A stretch of DNA of 64,000 bases from Smallanthus sonchifolius (lineage: Eukaryota; Streptophyta; Magnoliopsida; Asterales; Asteraceae), in NCBI GenBank assembly GCA_023525975.1, contig CM042044.1, forward strand, positions 16,230,501 through 16,294,500. The letters run 5' to 3'. The notes beneath the pieces are model-generated. The model had not been told where the DNA came from. It saw only the letters and a list, made by a program, of their open reading frames with translations, and ran no database searches. The stretch's first letter is position 1. Each line of letters begins with the position of its first letter. Positions 33,911 to 43,927 of this stretch are shown here, in pieces. Both the position numbers and the translations under genes were made by a program.

Positions 33911-34975
33911 TATGAAACCCATAAATAATAAGTGGGAATATCTCAACAGGACGAATAATGAATCAAATCTCATATTAGGTTTGCCTCAGCTATTAGAGCC
34001 GAGTTACATCATCTATAATTCTAACTTAAAACACAGTGATTTTGAATGATTTTCCCAATTTTAACAGTTTCAAATGATTTCCTCCTAGTTATCAAAACTT
34101 GTAAATATTGTTTATTTAGACACCTCATTTGATTATTACGTAGTTAATTTCATTTTCTAAAAATCTGACTGAAACTCTCAAATTTAGATTTACACTTCGT
34201 AATGGTTTAAACAATCAATATTTTATTAAATATTCCCTATAAAAGAGAACTAGCCACCAACTTCCATTATTAATATTTACACACATGGACTACGGCCCAA
34301 TAAGCTTAAGAAGTGTTCCTAGAAGTTGGTTCACATATAACAAAATAAGAGTTGAATAAGCCTATATAAACGAATACACGTGCTCTCATTGTTTTTCGTC
34401 AACGTCACGTGGCATAAGTTTGATCGTTATCCATTCGAGCTGTCGAAAACCATTAAAACGAATACCGACACCGGTTCTGATAATACCGATATCAACAATG
34501 ATGTTTTTCATAATAGGTTTGGGTCGTCATGGTACAATAATGGTAATGACACTTACTATGGGCTACGATACCCAAAACAAAATACTCGAATTTAAATACA
34601 GCTCCTTTTTAAAAAAAAATATATCGAAGCGTGACAAAAAAAACAATGGCGCATCCTGTTTTTTAACAAATGTTAGCGAACGAGAGTTATTATATACAAA
34701 CAAATATAATACATACTTAAGCGGGTTAAAAACGTAAATTATTTAAAGAGGTGAATTTTTTTTTCCAAAATATGTTTGTTAGGTTCAGCAACCTGCAAGG
34801 TTAAACGGAGAAACCATCAAGAATCTTCAAGGATGAACTCTGACAATAGAAACTAGAAAGGTTGTTCTTTGGTGTCCGTTGCATCATTCATCGGTTATAA
34901 TAAATAAATCTTGATTATTAGATTGTAATGTAATCAACAAGTGACAAAAAAACATTAATGATAAAACTGATATTA
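33911..34975. other. AT-rich stretch, only short unrecognised frames
   Basis: Two overlapping plus-strand frames (34380-34595 and 34420-34737) have no motif I recognise, and their composition matches the surrounding AT-rich DNA. No RNA gene or repeat was seen. Confidence 0.5.
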
Positions 34976-35394
34976 TCTATACATACTAATAAATAAAGGT
35001 TTTTTAGTGTCACGTGTCATCTTCACATTCAATCTCATCATTTTTTTCTCGCCTCTATCTCTTATTTAATGCACTTCTATATTTAAATAATAATATATAT
35101 TTAAAGAAAGTATTAATTGGAGTAATACAACACATTTATTTTAAATTATCCTTTATTATAAGAAAACTTTAAAATTTAATTATATAACTTTTATTTCAAT
35201 CAAATAATAATTGAAAGTGAAATTACATTAAATAGTAATTAACGTATTTTCGAAACCTAATTATATATTAATTTTTACATATTTTGAGTTTATGTAATAT
35301 ATTTTTACACCTGTGAAATATATATATATAAATATTTAAAAATTTTAAATATTAGTATTTTTCACCCCGTGTGTAGACACGGGACCTAAACTAG
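34976..35394 (+). mobile_element. complete non-autonomous Helitron (419 bp)
   Basis: The 5' end is TCTATACATACTAATAAATA. The 3' end has a 7-bp perfect stem (CCCGTGT, loop GTAG, ACACGGG) at 35366-35383, then ACCTAAA and terminal CTAG. It lies between A (34975) and T (35395), the A^T insertion site of Helitrons. It contains no coding sequence, and the Rep/helicase would come from another copy. Confidence 0.9.
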
Positions 35395-37098
35395 TTATAA
35401 AATAAACCTTAAATGCTGAGTCATAATAGATCAAATCTAAGAGTAAGATATTATAATACGGTATGCATGTACGTAGAATATTTTATGTATGAAATCATAT
35501 TTAATATGTAACTTAGCATTTTTTATAATTTAATTTTTCAACAAAGAAAGTAGCTAGCAACTCCAAAGCCATATTACAAACTATATTCAATTAGTTGTCC
35601 TTCACGTCAAGAAAAGTAATACAAACGTGTGTTAATGATGTATATTTAAATTTTAGGTATAGGGATAACTAAGAATTAATTTACGTTGAATGGAATCAAA
35701 AGTCCGGTTTGAAGTCTCTAATAAGAAATAAGGAAGAAAAATATGTTTTTATTTCATTATATGAAAGTATTCAAGAACCGATAATATAATTTTCTTGGAG
35801 ATGACGTGGATGAGAACGCTCATGATTTGTGTTTAGCATGGACTAAGCATCAATATTGAATACTTATACATTTGTGTATTAAATGTCGAACTTGAATGTG
35901 GAAGAAAAACATTTTAGTGTCCTCACATGATTTGAATTTGATACATTAAAACTTTCTACGTTTGTCGTTATCAAAAAGGAAGAAACTATTGATGCATATT
36001 CAATCAAGCACTTAAAATTTTCAAGATAGGAAAATCTCTTGTCATAAATGTGAGAAAATAGCAATTCAATCAGGCACTTGAATAGATGTAATTTTGTTGA
36101 GTAAATTACGTTTTTGACCTCTAACGTTTGACGTATTTAACCCTTTCAGTCAAAAAACAATCTTTTAACATATCAAACCCTTTGGTTGCATTTCTATAAC
36201 AATTTTTCAATATCTAACATTAAATCTGTAAAAAAAATTCTGTTAAGTATAAGAGTAAGGGATCATTTATGTAAATAACTAAGGGTGCTTTTGGTTCACG
36301 GAATATTTTGGAATGAATTGGAATGTTTCAAATGAATTGGAATTAATTCCATTCAAAATTATAAACTCGTTTGGTTGGTTAATTTGTAAATGGAATTAGA
36401 AACTATAAAAATAAAATTACAAAAGTACCCTTATCCCCTCCGCATTTCCTAGTCACACCCAAACCTGCTAACCTTTTCTTGATTTATGATTTATCTCCAA
36501 ATTCGATCATTGTCGCCTTCTCTTTGAGTTCTTTGACAATAACTATGTTTTGTCTTTCCGCTATATTAAATTCGACAGATGAAGATTAACTTGAGTTCTT
36601 CATGTAAAAGGCTGAATCTAGTGTTGTTAAATTTGATTGTGAGTTCTTTATGTTGTCTTTCTATCAGTGAATTCAAATTTATTTTATCTTTTTGTTGTTG
36701 AATTCTATTTGAGTTTGTATAGTTGCAACAAAAATAAAAATTGATGGTTTTTTTGCTGAATCGTCGAATATATGTCAATGTTGTTTATGTTTTTCTACTG
36801 TTAAATTAGTGATACATGAACATGTCAATGAATATGATTTCAATCTAATAATAATCCATCATGGCTAGTATATACTTTGAACATTCCATTGGAATATTTA
36901 TAATTCGATGACATATTGGAAGGAAAGTGAGATTCCATTGATTGATGGAATTTAGTGGAATGTTTTCCAATTCAAATTCCATAAAAAAACCAACCAAATA
37001 TGTTTTTAATGAAAAGTTTTCAAATTTCAATTCAAATTCCTTTGAATTCAGCGAATAATATTTGGAGGACTATTGTGTAATCTTTATTATAATATTTT
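35395..37098. other. AT-rich stretch, no gene seen
   Basis: No reading frame above 70 aa and no family motif. Around 36300-37050 there are several inverted GGAATG/CATTCC and TTGGAATT/AATTCCAA blocks that suggest an old foldback element, but I cannot fix its ends. Confidence 0.5.
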
Positions 37099-37115
37099 TA
37101 ATACTTATAATAATA
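37099..37115. other. 17-bp target-site duplication of the LINE, left copy
   Basis: TAATACTTATAATAATA here and again at 38111-38127, bracketing the LINE fragment. Length and position fit target-primed reverse transcription. AT-rich sequence makes a chance match less negligible. Confidence 0.65.
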
Positions 37116-38110
37116 CCAAACCAAACGCACCCAGTATAATCTCACACATAGCTAACGCTATTAGTAGGGTCTGGGGAGGGTGTGATGAGAGCAAACCTTA
37201 CCCCTATCCCAAGGGATAAAGAGGCTGCTCCCGTTTAGACCCCCGGCTCCATGGGAAAGAAAAAGATTAAAATATAAATAAAATTAATGAGTAATAAAGT
37301 AAAATAAATCTAACAGTAATCTAACAATTAGCAGTGTATGACTAGAGTATATTAGTCACAAGAAACACAACACACCTACAAGAAACAAGACATACGCAAA
37401 ATCTTTGCTAAACAACTCTACTCTCCCACACAACGGGTCACTCATCCTAAAACCCTAATACGACGTCTCCATGAAATCCTATCATTGATCATGTCCTCTG
37501 AGAGGTGTAAATCTAGCAAATCAAGCCTAATCCTCTCATCCCACGTTAATTTCGGTCTCCCCCTGCTCCTTTTCCCCTCTACAACGAGAGTTTCCACCGT
37601 TCTCACTGGATCTGTGCTCTGTCTCCTCTTGACATGTCCAAACCATCTCAATGTTCCTTCTCTTATCTTATCTGAGATACATGTGACTCCCAATCTCTTT
37701 TGAACAACTTCATTTCTTATTCGGTCCTTTCTTGTGTGTCCACACATCCACCTCAACATCCTCATCTCAGCTACATCCATTTTTCGAGCTTGTGTCTTCT
37801 TGATGGCCCAACAATCGGTTCCATATAGCATCGCTGGGCGAACTGCTACCCTATAAAATTTACCCTTTAACCCTATTGGGAACCTCTTGTCGCACAAAAC
37901 ACCTGAGGCCGCTCTCCATTTACACCAACCAGCCTGCACCCGATGGACTACATCATTGTCGATGTCCCCGTTACTCTGGATGACAGATCCTAGATACTTG
38001 AACTTCAGTGTCTTAGGGACAACCCCACCTTCAATAGAAATCTGGGTCTCCTCGTCGACGTTTGCACCACTAAAGTTGCAGTGAAGGTACTCGGTTTTAG
38101 ATCGGCTTAT
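37116..38110 (-). mobile_element. RTE-type LINE, 5'-truncated (995 bp)
   Basis: Minus strand. An open frame runs from the truncated 5' edge (38110) to 37442. It encodes the C-terminal part of an RTE-clade RT protein, including KYLGSVIQSNGDIDNDV, YGTDCWAIKKTQARKMDVAE, MRMLRWMCGHTRKDRIRNE and GRPKLTWDERIRLDL. The 3' UTR ends in the conserved CCATGGAGCCGGGGGTCT ... GGTAAGGTTTGCTCTCATC ... CAGACCC ... GATTATACTGGG block of plant RTE elements, followed by a T/G-rich tail. The 17-bp flanking duplication supports one insertion event. Confidence 0.88.
37442..38110 (-). pseudogene. LINE RT protein, C-terminal part, truncated
   Basis: About 220 codons open from the truncated 5' edge to the stop at 37442. 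The stretch after residue ~57 (from MQAGWCKWRAASGVLCD) is the post-RT domain typical of RTE elements. Endonuclease and RT palm are missing, so it cannot act alone. The reading frame has no internal stops, which suggests a relatively recent insertion. Confidence 0.85.
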
Positions 38111-38127
38111 TAATACTTATAATAATA

Positions 38128-38584
38128 TTTACTATTATTATTAACTTATTATTTCCCATGGGGGAATAGTAGAGTTTTTTTTCCTTTTTTCTCAAAAGTT
38201 TGTTTTTTTTTTATAGATTTGTCACAAAACATAAATGAAGTAAACTTTAGTTTTTTTTTATTTTCCCTCAACTTTGGTTTTTTATAAAATTGTTACAAAA
38301 GTTTAATGGGTTTATTTTTTAGTAAAGTTAAGTTCAATTGGTTTATTTTTGTAGTAAAGTTTGAGATTTTCTTTTTATTTTTATTCACGCTTTTAACCTT
38401 TTTTATTATTATAATAGTTTCGTTTATCTGTAATGACTTTCGTTCGTTAACTTTCTTTGCTTTTATTATTTTTTTTTGTCAGGGGTTCGAGTTTTATTTT
38501 GTATCGTACGTTATAGCGAGTCTGTGTTTCGACGTTGGTTTTATCCCTATGGACAAGCCGAACCGATAATTATCATACTCTCGC
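38128..38584. other. AT/T-rich stretch in front of a Helitron 3' end
   Basis: Long T-rich runs on the plus strand and an 87-aa frame (38306-38569) that looks like translated poly-T sequence. It probably belongs to the Helitron ending at 38608, but I found no matching 5' TC end. Confidence 0.4.
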
Positions 38585-38608
38585 CGCGTAGCACGGGGAA
38601 AAAACTAG
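38585..38608 (+). mobile_element. Helitron 3' terminus
   Basis: CCGCGTAGCACGGGG forms an imperfect GC stem, followed by AAAAAA and terminal CTAG, with T after it. This is the plant Helitron 3' signature. Confidence 0.65.
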
Positions 38609-38805
38609 TTATTATTAAATACATGTAATAATATTTATATTTTTAAGTTTTTTATTATTATTTTATATGTTTATATCACATTTACGGTGTGTGCAGCTCT
38701 TAGATGTGAGGTTTCTTTAAGTAATTTTTATAATTATGTTTATAAAAATTCTATGCAATTTTTTTCTCATGTATTCAATGTAAACAATAAATCACCTTAA
38801 ACTTC

Positions 38806-38821
38806 CACTACAAGAAATAAA
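38806..38821. mobile_element. possible solitary CACTA-element terminus
   Basis: CACTACAAGAAATAAA matches the usual start of CACTA (En/Spm) terminal repeats. No reverse-complement end (TTTCTTGTAGTG) was found in the following kilobases. The sequence between here and 39189 is AT-rich with no gene. Confidence 0.4.
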
Positions 38822-39197
38822 GGTAATAACGACGACCTCATTAGTGACCTAATTAAGTCTTCGCTATTGCTTTTGATCCGGGGGAAACACCATAAAATAG
38901 TAATTAAGTTTCAAAAGTATTACAATTAGGTCACTTGTCATAGTATACCCAGGGGTGTATACCGTGTAAAATGTGTATTTAGTGACCTAATTAGAACACT
39001 TTTGAAATTTGATTAATATTTTACAAAGTTATCACTTTGATCTACGTCCTATTTTTACTCAAAGATCTGACATGTTGATTGGTAATTGATCCGACAGACG
39101 TTGTTTTAAAGCCTTTAGCGGCAACCACCTACAATCTTTCTCCAAATCGATTACCAGCTCTGCTTCCCTCACTCCCTGCTCATTGACCACCTGCAAC

Positions 39198-39980
39198 TAG
39201 GAGTGTTCAAAAAAATCAAAATCCGAAACCGAACCCGAATTATCCGAAATTCCAAATCCGAAACATCCGAAAATTCGGATATCCAAAAATTCATATATCC
39301 GAAATTATTTTTTGTATTTTTTTAATTATTTATTTATTATACTTAAATATATAAAGGAATGAGTTCAGAAACCCTAAATCACAATTTCTATCTCTCAGCC
39401 TCTGGTCCACACTACCACGACACGAGAGTTTAGACTCACCTTCACCGTCCACCGTCCACCTCGCGTCTCTCACTGTTTCTCACAGTCCAACGCTGTACAA
39501 CGGCACCACCGTCCACCGCCTCTCCCTCACGGCTCTCACAGTCCACCGCTGCACCACCGGATTCAACCGTTCGTCGCCATTTGCCCATCTCCATTGTAAG
39601 TAAGAAAGTGTGATTCCCTCCAAGTTATTAATGTGTGATTTGCAAACAACAGATCCGACTTTTGTTCTTTGCGATTTTTGTCTGTATATAGACTTGCAAG
39701 TTGTAATGGATGTTAGTACTAACTTAGCAGATAAGATCTGGTGGAATGGAGCTATTGCATTTTGGTTGGGATGGGATTGTGTAGTTTTTTTTTTCTAATT
39801 TGGAACTTTTAACAAATAGGTGAAATTTCGGATATCTGTTTAAATATCCGAATCCATATCCGAAATTTCGGATATCCGAAGATATCCGAATTTTCAGATT
39901 CAGATTCGAATAGTGAAATACAGTATCCGAAATTTTCAGATATCCGAAATTTGTTGGATATCCGACTTTGAACACCCCTA
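39198..39980. mobile_element. non-autonomous hAT-like element (783 bp)
   Basis: Ends are TAGGAGTGTTCAAA and, reversed, TAGGGGTGTTCAAA. The flanks CCTGCAAC (39190-39197) and CTTGCAAC (39981-39988) make an 8-bp duplication with one mismatch, as expected for hAT. The subterminal regions are dense in ATCCGAA/TTCGGAT blocks that pair with each other. The middle (39360-39610) is GC-richer and exon-like: AAACCCTAAATC, a run of CACCGTCCACCGCC-type sequence and a consensus donor GTAAGTAAG at 39596. Confidence 0.82.
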
Positions 39981-39988
39981 CTTGCAAC

Positions 39989-40290
39989 CACTACCCTTGC
40001 TCGCCGGCCACCTGCCGACCACCACTTCCTCATGTGACGGACCACCCCATGCTTCCCTCACCCCAACCACCCCATACTTCCCTCACCCCAACCACCCCAT
40101 GCTTCCCTCACCCCCTGCTCGCCAGCCACCTGCATCAACTACCCCCTACTCGTCGCTGCCACTTTCGTCGTCACTTGGCCGCTACCACTTTCCTGGTCAC
40201 TTTCTCGTCTTCATTTCTTCAGGTATTTGTGTTTTTTTATGGAATGTTTACAAACCCACACTATTTCGGTGAGGAACATCTTAGTTAACC
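39989..40290 (+). other. GC- and Pro-codon-rich segment with 25-bp tandem repeats
   Basis: The motif ACCACCCCATGCTTCCCTCA plus five bases repeats exactly at 40041, 40066 and 40091 (period 25). Both plus-strand frames across it (106 and 119 aa) are Pro/His/Ser-rich. Related sequence stands on the other side of the hAT element (39150-39190), so the element split one former locus. Whether it was ever an exon is unknown. Confidence 0.55.
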
Positions 40291-40504
40291 CTTGGATATA
40301 GTTGGATGGTGCTAATTTAGAGTTTTCGTTGTAGATCTTGTGACTGTTTGTTAATTCTTGTGATCGGTAGTTAAGTTTGTTGTCAATTTGATGGTTCTTG
40401 TAAATTATGAGGTCAAAGGTGAAGGCTTTGAATGTGTATGATTGTTGTAAATGTTTGTTTGTGAGAGTGAGGGGAAATTGAAGTATTTGCATCTAATATT
40501 GGAA

Positions 40505-40712
40505 ATCTATGCAGGTTAATATATGTATGTATGTATGTAAGAATTGGCATCTTATTTGCATCAAAATATTGAAAATCTATGCACAGGTTATGTAAGAACT
40601 GGCATCTTATTTGCATCAAAATATTGAAAATCTATGCAGGTTAATATATGTATGTATGTATGTATGTAAGAATTGGCATCTTATTTGCATCAAAATATGT
40701 ATTTAAGTTAAT
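40505..40712. repeat. tandem repeat, ~3 units of 55-82 bp, with (ATGT)n tracts
   Basis: The block TGGCATCTTATTTGCATCAA followed by AATATTGAAAATCTATGCA recurs at about 40546, 40601 and 40676. Two of the intervals contain (GTAT)n microsatellites of different length, which explains the uneven unit size. Confidence 0.75.
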
Positions 40713-40713
40713 A

Positions 40714-41442
40714 CACTACTAGAAAACTTATATATTTCTTATAAAAGTTTTCGACAAAAAAAATTTCCCACAAGTTAGCGACAAATTTCCGACAAAACAA
40801 AAACAAAAAAAGTAACTATACGATTTCCTACAATTTTTCGACAAATTTATTAAATAAGTTACATATTTATTTACTATAATCGTCGGAAATTACCGACAAA
40901 AGGCTTTCGTCGGTAATTCGTCGGAAAATTAGTCGGGACTTTGTCGAAAAAAACATTTCCTACAAAACTACTCTCGCAAATTTTTCCTAATTCGTCAGGG
41001 TTTTTTCTAACAAACCCTTTTTTGTCCGAAACTTGTCGCCAACGATCAATTTCGACAAATTTTGCACAAAACTGCTGTCGCAAATTTTTCATTTATTTAG
41101 TAGTGAGATTTCGTGGGAATTTTGTCGGAATTGGTCTTTAGCGACAAGTTTCCGACAAAAAAGTGTTTGTTGGAAAAAACTCCGTTGGAAATGTTTTTTA
41201 CGACAAGGTCCCGACTAATTTTCCGACAAATTAGCGACGAAAGTCTTTCGTTGGTAATTTCCGACGATTATAGTAAATAAATAAGTTCACTTATTTAATA
41301 AATTTGTCGGAAATTGTAGGAAATCGTATAGTTACTTTTTTGTTTTTTTTTGTTGAAAATTTGTCGCAAACTTGTGAGAAATTTCTTTTGTTGATAAATT
41401 GTAGGAAACTTTTGTAGAAAATCTATATGTTTTCTAGTAGTT
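40714..41442. mobile_element. CACTA-type MITE (729 bp)
   Basis: Starts CACTACTAGAAAAC and ends GTTTTCTAGTAGTT, with only the last base departing from the inverted match. It is flanked by a 3-bp duplication ATA (40711-40713 and 41443-41445), as CACTA elements make. The interior is a long imperfect palindrome of TTTCCGACAAA/TTTGTCGGAAA blocks and has no coding capacity. Confidence 0.85.
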
Positions 41443-41640
41443 ATATATATATTTAAGTTAATAAATGTATTTATTATATATACGTGTGAATGTATGTATG
41501 TCTTATCTACACCACATTCATTGACGCCTATTTCCACAAGTTCCCAAATATCACGAGACCTCAAAATCGTATTCATTCTAATACTCCAGTTCTCACATCC
41601 ATCACATTACTTTTAAACACTAGAATTGAAGTTGGCTTAG

Positions 41641-41728
41641 ATGGGAGCGCTTGTAAGATCAGCCTTGAATCAAAGTCAGATAAGATTCACATCTTTGAAG
41701 AGCAGAAGCTGTGCTCTAATACTTCAAA
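41641..41728 (+). other. short plus-strand frame cut by a Helitron end
   Basis: The frame starts MGALVRSALNQSQIRFTSLK, Arg/Ser-rich and free of acidic residues like a mitochondrial presequence. It runs into the Helitron terminus at 41729. It is too short to name. It could be a truncated first exon or chance. Confidence 0.25.
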
Positions 41729-41757
41729 CTAGTTTTATACCCGTCCGATGGCCGGAG
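41729..41757 (-). mobile_element. Helitron 3' terminus on the minus strand
   Basis: On the minus strand CCCTCCGGCCATCGGACGGG folds into a stem with one bulged C. It is followed by TATAAAA and terminal CTAG, then T. The Helitron body would extend to the right; its 5' end is not identified. The region to 42390 is otherwise AT-rich and empty. Confidence 0.65.
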
Positions 41758-42389
41758 GGCGTCTTACATAATTGTTTTAACATATTTATTGTTTTTTTTA
41801 TAAAAATGGTCGAAATACACATTTTACTATATACAAATATCTTATATAGAAGGCTTTATTTACTTTACATGTAAAAGAATTATTTTTTTGTATATATATT
41901 AGTAAACACCTTAATAATATTTTATGGTTGCGTAATTAATTATATGCTTATACACAGTCTTATTAGTTATGTTCTTCAAAATTAGTGGTTAAAACATTTT
42001 TTTCTAAATTCAAATTGTTGATACAATTTTATTAGTTGATTCTACGAGTTAAAAGTTAATTTTTGTGTAAGATGTCATCCTTTTAATCTATATTTGATAG
42101 AATAAATTACTTGTTTCATCTTTAAATATCTTAAAAAATGCATCTGCCTTCTTTATTTTCAATAATTACACAATATATCATTTCGTTTAATGTTTCACAT
42201 ATTTCGTCTTTTGATGAATGGACGTTAGTTTGAACCATTATCTCACATCATGTGCAAGATAAGATAAATGGAGCAGTTGATCATTTACTCCCACATCACG
42301 TGATTTACTCAAACAATAATAAATTAAAAAATAACCAAACGTTAATTTGCACCACTCTGTGCACACCGGTAAAACCAACCGAACTTCAT

Positions 42390-42706
42390 TTTTGCTCCAT
42401 TTGGTTTGACTATTTTAACTCTTTTGCTCCAATAGTTTGAAAATGGTCATTTTGCTCCTTTTGGTTACAGTTTTTACTTTAATATGCTTCTCGCCCCTAA
42501 CTTTATCCATAATTAAGGTTAAATGTTACCCACGTGCCCCTCACATGAGGGGCATTTCTGTCTTGTCCATGCCCCTCACATGGGTAACATTTAACCGGAG
42601 TTATGGATGGAGTTAGGAGCGGGGAACATATTAGAGTAAAAATTGTAACCACGAAAAATAAAATGGTCATTTTCAAACTATTGTAACAAAATGGTTAAAA
42701 TGGTCA
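42390..42706. mobile_element. foldback MITE (~317 bp)
   Basis: The two halves are imperfect reverse complements. TTTGAAAATGGTCATTTTGC near 42436 pairs with AATGGTCATTTTCAAACTAT near 42661, and GTTAAATGTTACCCA pairs with TGGGTAACATTTAAC, closing near 42555 on GCCCCTCACATG repeats. No coding sequence. Confidence 0.75.
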
Positions 42707-43113
42707 TAATTCTGCCCTCACAACAATCAAATACAAACTTGAAACTGCACAAATAAAAAGCTATCAAATACATGAATTTGTCTCAATTCATATATTGTTT
42801 AAATTCAAATAAAAAGGAAACAAAACTCAAGCATAAGATCACAATATACATAAACAAAAGATTCCAATCCGTTCCAAAAATAAGTCACATGATCATCATG
42901 ATGCACACTTAACATATATATGTATTCAAAGATGTTAGTGATGAATTATCAACCAAAAATTACATCAATTTTGTATTAATTTCACCTTATTTTGATGATA
43001 TAAGCAAACCTTCTCTTGTAAGAAAATCACATGTGTTCAAGAAAAAGCAAAATATGGCTCAAATATCTAAATATTTTTCTTGAAAATTAACTTTTAAGAA
43101 AATCACATGATCC

Positions 43114-43880
43114 TGATGGAAAAACGCAACCGACCACAAACAGTAAACAACAAAATGCGGAATTAATGTTCGTTTGGTCAAAACTTTCCCGACCCGAATG
43201 AACCTGTGAGGATGCAAACAAATAGGGTATTCCAAAATAACCAAAACAGCCCTAAATCACTATGCAAATAAAATAGAGACACCGAAATTTTTCAGCGTGG
43301 AAAACCCTCAAAAGAGAGAATAAAAAACCACGGGACTACTAGAGCCGCTCCAAATCCACTATCACCAAATCAAGAGCAATACACAGTCTTCTTTAGGTAA
43401 ACTAGAGGCATACAATAAACATCATTTACTTGGAATCACTAACATAAAGCATATGAAAACATAAACAAAGATAAAGGAGAGTGATCACCAAATAAAGTTA
43501 CTCTAAGGCTTGATCTTGAGTACCCTGTTTCTTCTTTCTGTCAAACGAACTCACACACAATCGTGTCTCTAAAATGACAGAAAGGCAAATATCCCAAAAC
43601 CCTTTTCTTTGTTCTTGTTCTTCTTTGTGATATGGCATCACTCCCAGACCAACAAAAATTGTTGTTGTCTTCTGTCGAGATATCCCACCAGAACCAAAAC
43701 AACTTTGTTGTAGTTGTTGAGCATTAAAGATAGCACTTTAATGCTATCCATAAAAAAACCAACCCCCCTTTGACTCTTTGAGGTTTTAACGACGACAGCA
43801 ACAAAGAAAATATATATTTTTCTTAATTAAATTATTGGGCTAAAACAAATAAGCTTCTCATGACCAAAAATAGCCCAACA
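43114..43880 (-). repeat. 3' LTR of element D (767 bp)
   Basis: Starts TGATGGAAAAACGCAACCG and ends ATAGCCCAACA, giving TG...CA. The first ~254 bp align with 47953-48206 with about one difference per ten bases, so the element is fairly old. It lies outside the duplicated unit and is present once in the window. Confidence 0.9.
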
Positions 43881-43897
43881 AATCTCCCCATTTTTGG
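43881..43897 (-). other. polypurine tract of element D
   Basis: The minus strand reads CCAAAAATGGGGAGATT and abuts the LTR start TGTTGGGC. Confidence 0.85.
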
Positions 43898-43927
43898 TCT
43901 ATGAGAAAGAGTTCGCCATCCCGGTGA

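Noticed and set aside
34380..34737. Plus-strand gene suggested by two overlapping frames of 71 and 105 aa
   Set aside because: No motif, no splice-supported extension and composition equal to the surroundings.
36283..37132. Possible 850-bp element with ends GGGTGCTTTTGGTT and, reversed, GGGTGCGTTTGGTT
   Set aside because: The right end coincides with the LINE 3' tail (CTGGG followed by a T/G-rich tail) and the LINE has its own 17-bp duplication there; no target duplication fits the larger element.
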